NCBI GenBank assembly: GCA_900553245.1 | Contig: USCP01000138.1 | Span: 1 to 5,331, forward strand | Source: an uncultured Peptococcaceae bacterium | GTDB lineage: Bacteria > Bacillota > Peptococcia > Peptococcales > Peptococcaceae | Reading direction: 5' to 3' | DNA: 5,331 nucleotides | Shown: positions 4,142 to 5,331 of the stretch, piece after piece | Layout of the letters: each line of letters starts with the position of its first letter | Numbering within the stretch: position 1 is the first letter of the stretch | Program-made: the position numbers and the translations under genes | Notes under the pieces: model-generated | Database searches by the model: none | The model's input: the letters and a program-made list of their open reading frames with translations, nothing else | What the model was told of the DNA's origin: nothing

Positions 4142-4813
4142 ATGCAAGCATTAGTAGAAACACTTTTTGACGCTGGGTATTTGATAAGCGTTATTACCAT
4201 TGGGATTTTGATGATGACCAAAAGCAAAGGAAACAAACTTTTCTTCCTCTTTGGGTTGATGGCTGTTGTATTAGGCTTTGGGGATGCTTTTCACTTGATT
4301 CCTCGTGCATGCGCATTGAATACCGTTGGCCTCGACAATTTCTTGGTTCCTCTTGGAATCGGCAAATGGATTACTTCTGTGACTATGACCGTGTTCTATG
4401 TGATTCTTTATTATGTATGGCGCAAACGTTACAACATCAAAGGCTATAATTGGTTAACTGCAGCAGTATATTTCCTCGCTGCTTGGCGTATTATTGTTTG
4501 TATGCTTCCTCAAAATCAAGGGTTAAGTGCGACTGTTTCTATGGATTGGGGCATCTATCGTAACATCCCATTTGCTTTGTTGGGGCTTTGTGTGATTGTG
4601 CTTTTCTTTAAAAGTGCTAAAATCCACCATGATCAATTATTCCGTTGGATGTGGCTTACTATTGTATTGAGCTTTGCATTTTATATTCCGGTGGTTCTTT
4701 GGGCAGATGTAGCACCTATGGTAGGGATGCTTATGATCCCTAAGACCTGTGCGTATGTATGGACGGTATTGATTGGTTATCATGCAATGAAGAAAGAAGG
4801 AGTAGCAGCATGA
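4142..4813 (+). CDS. 7-TM membrane protein of unknown function
   Basis: A 223-residue, strongly hydrophobic protein with about seven membrane segments: roughly 10-27, 33-50, 72-93, 104-122, 138-157, 167-188 and 190-214. Features that look conserved in kind are GDAFHLIPR (47-55), with a His and Arg at the end of segment 2; a YNIKGYN loop (97-103); WGIYRNIPF (136-144); FYIPVV (180-185); and IPKTCAY (199-205). There is no signal peptide or known catalytic motif. I recall this type of protein only as a conserved hypothetical found beside DUF2871 genes. AAAGGAG (4126-4132), 9 nt upstream, sets the start. Its end overlaps the next gene by 4 nt, so the two products are probably made in step and may form a complex. 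Regulation by the TetR protein upstream is inferred from the operators. Confidence 0.85.
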   Translation: MQALVETLFDAGYLISVITIGILMMTKSKGNKLFFLFGLMAVVLGFGDAFHLIPRACALNTVGLDNFLVPLGIGKWITSVTMTVFYVILYYVWRKRYNIKGYNWLTAAVYFLAAWRIIVCMLPQNQGLSATVSMDWGIYRNIPFALLGLCVIVLFFKSAKIHHDQLFRWMWLTIVLSFAFYIPVVLWADVAPMVGMLMIPKTCAYVWTVLIGYHAMKKEGVAA

Positions 4814-5220
4814 AAAAGTATTCAAATATGGCGTTAATCTACGCTGTTCTGGCATTGTGTGGCGGGGTATTCTTCCGCGAGTTTACAAAGTTTAACGATT
4901 TTACCGGCAAGACGGTCTTGTCTGTTGTTCATACCCATTATTTTGTACTTGGCGTTCTGGCAGCCCTCTTGGTGCTCATCTTAGAACGCACTGTGACTAA
5001 CAATCAATTGATGAACGGCAAGCTCTTTGTTCTCTACAATGTCGGTCTTAACCTGACCTGCATCATGTTCCTCGTAAGAGGCATTACTCAAGTGCTTGCC
5101 ACCCCACTTGCAAGCGGTGCAACCGCAGCCATCTCCGGCATCGCCGGCCTTGGTCACATCATCCTTGGTGTAAGCATCATCTGGGCATTGGTGAGACTCA
5201 AAAAAATCGTCAAAGAATAA
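4810..5220 (+). CDS. DUF2871-like 4-TM membrane protein
   Basis: A 136-residue membrane protein resembling the DUF2871 family of unknown function, by recall and not by search. Four membrane segments are visible: about 7-23, 38-58, 71-92 and 108-128. The opening segment is followed by FFREFTKFNDFTGKT, and the second begins with SVVHTHYFVLG, placing His41 and His43 inside or at the edge of the membrane; His116 lies in the last segment (GLGHIILG). Such histidines could bind metal or heme, which is speculation. The start at 4810 overlaps the previous stop as ATGA and has AAGGAG (4797-4802) 7 nt upstream. Last gene of its operon, with terminators 33 nt downstream. Confidence 0.85.
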   Translation: MKKYSNMALIYAVLALCGGVFFREFTKFNDFTGKTVLSVVHTHYFVLGVLAALLVLILERTVTNNQLMNGKLFVLYNVGLNLTCIMFLVRGITQVLATPLASGATAAISGIAGLGHIILGVSIIWALVRLKKIVKE

Positions 5221-5247
5221 TAAAATGACATACAACCTTCTAACGCG

Positions 5248-5277
5248 CAAAAAGCCTCCGAGAAATTCTCGGAGGCT
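5248..5277 (-). terminator. Terminator, minus orientation
   Basis: AGCCTCCGAG (5253-5262) pairs with CTCGGAGGCT (5268-5277), loop AAATT. The + strand has AAAAA just before the stem, giving a T-run on the minus strand, while the 3' side is CAGACTG. It probably ends a minus-strand gene lying to the right of the window, implying convergent transcription. Confidence 0.75.
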
Positions 5278-5286
5278 CAGACTGTC

Positions 5287-5318
5287 GAAAAAGGTCGCCG
5301 AAAGGCGGCCTTTTTCTT
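5287..5318 (+). terminator. Terminator of the membrane-protein operon, bidirectional
   Basis: GAAAAAGG-T-CGCC (5287-5299) pairs with GGCG-G-CCTTTTTC (5304-5316), with one T-G wobble and a GAAA tetraloop of the stable GNRA type. It is followed by TT, and A's on the other arm allow termination on either strand. Confidence 0.85.
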
Positions 5319-5331
5319 ATATAATAGATAT

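Noticed and set aside
5320..5325. TATAAT at the right edge
   Set aside because: No -35 hexamer lies 16-18 bp upstream, where the terminator stem is, and no downstream gene is visible.
1..5331. CRISPR arrays, transposases, integrases, phage genes
   Set aside because: No regularly spaced repeats and no recombinase-like protein were found; the only repeated elements are the short palindromes described.

Overview
The window looks like chromosomal DNA from a low-GC Firmicute. A Negativicutes-type organism (Veillonella, Megasphaera or Dialister group) is my best guess from the style of L13 and S9 and from the DUF2871 pair, but this is inference. All supported genes lie on the + strand, with strong AGGAGG-type ribosome binding sites.

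Layout: (1) 1-445 is non-coding. It holds a run of short GC-rich hairpins (1-168), a convergent pair of DnaA-box-like 9-mers (191-211), a perfect-consensus promoter (289-317) and a structured 5' leader resembling the L13 autoregulatory leader (327-380). (2) 446-1347 is the rplM-rpsI ribosomal operon, closed by a strong terminator. (3) 1350-2530 is an AT-rich islet: a 12-bp inverted repeat, an ECF-type promoter, an ECF sigma factor and a very short zinc-finger anti-sigma protein overlapping by 4 nt, then non-coding DNA that may include a decayed reading frame. (4) 2531-3094 is a cytoplasmic SGNH-hydrolase-like (DUF4886-like) protein, followed by a large hairpin. (5) 3200-5316 is a self-contained TetR-controlled unit: a possible 34-codon ORF, a TetR regulator, and a translationally coupled pair of polytopic membrane proteins (a 7-TM protein and a DUF2871-like 4-TM protein), ending in two terminators.

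The best candidate for an undescribed system is region 5. The 13-bp palindrome TGAACAWTGTTCA occurs three times exactly and once with one mismatch. Each functional-looking copy sits on a promoter element: upstream of the small ORF, at the tetR start site, and over the -35 of the membrane-protein promoter. An extra copy lies beyond a hairpin. The simplest reading is that the TetR protein represses itself and the membrane pair until it binds an unknown ligand. The function of the membrane pair is unknown; intramembrane histidines in both proteins are the main clue visible.

The ECF sigma/anti-sigma pair has its own TGAAAC-N16-AGTC promoter, so it is probably autoregulated. Its base composition differs sharply from the ribosomal genes upstream, which suggests acquisition by transfer.
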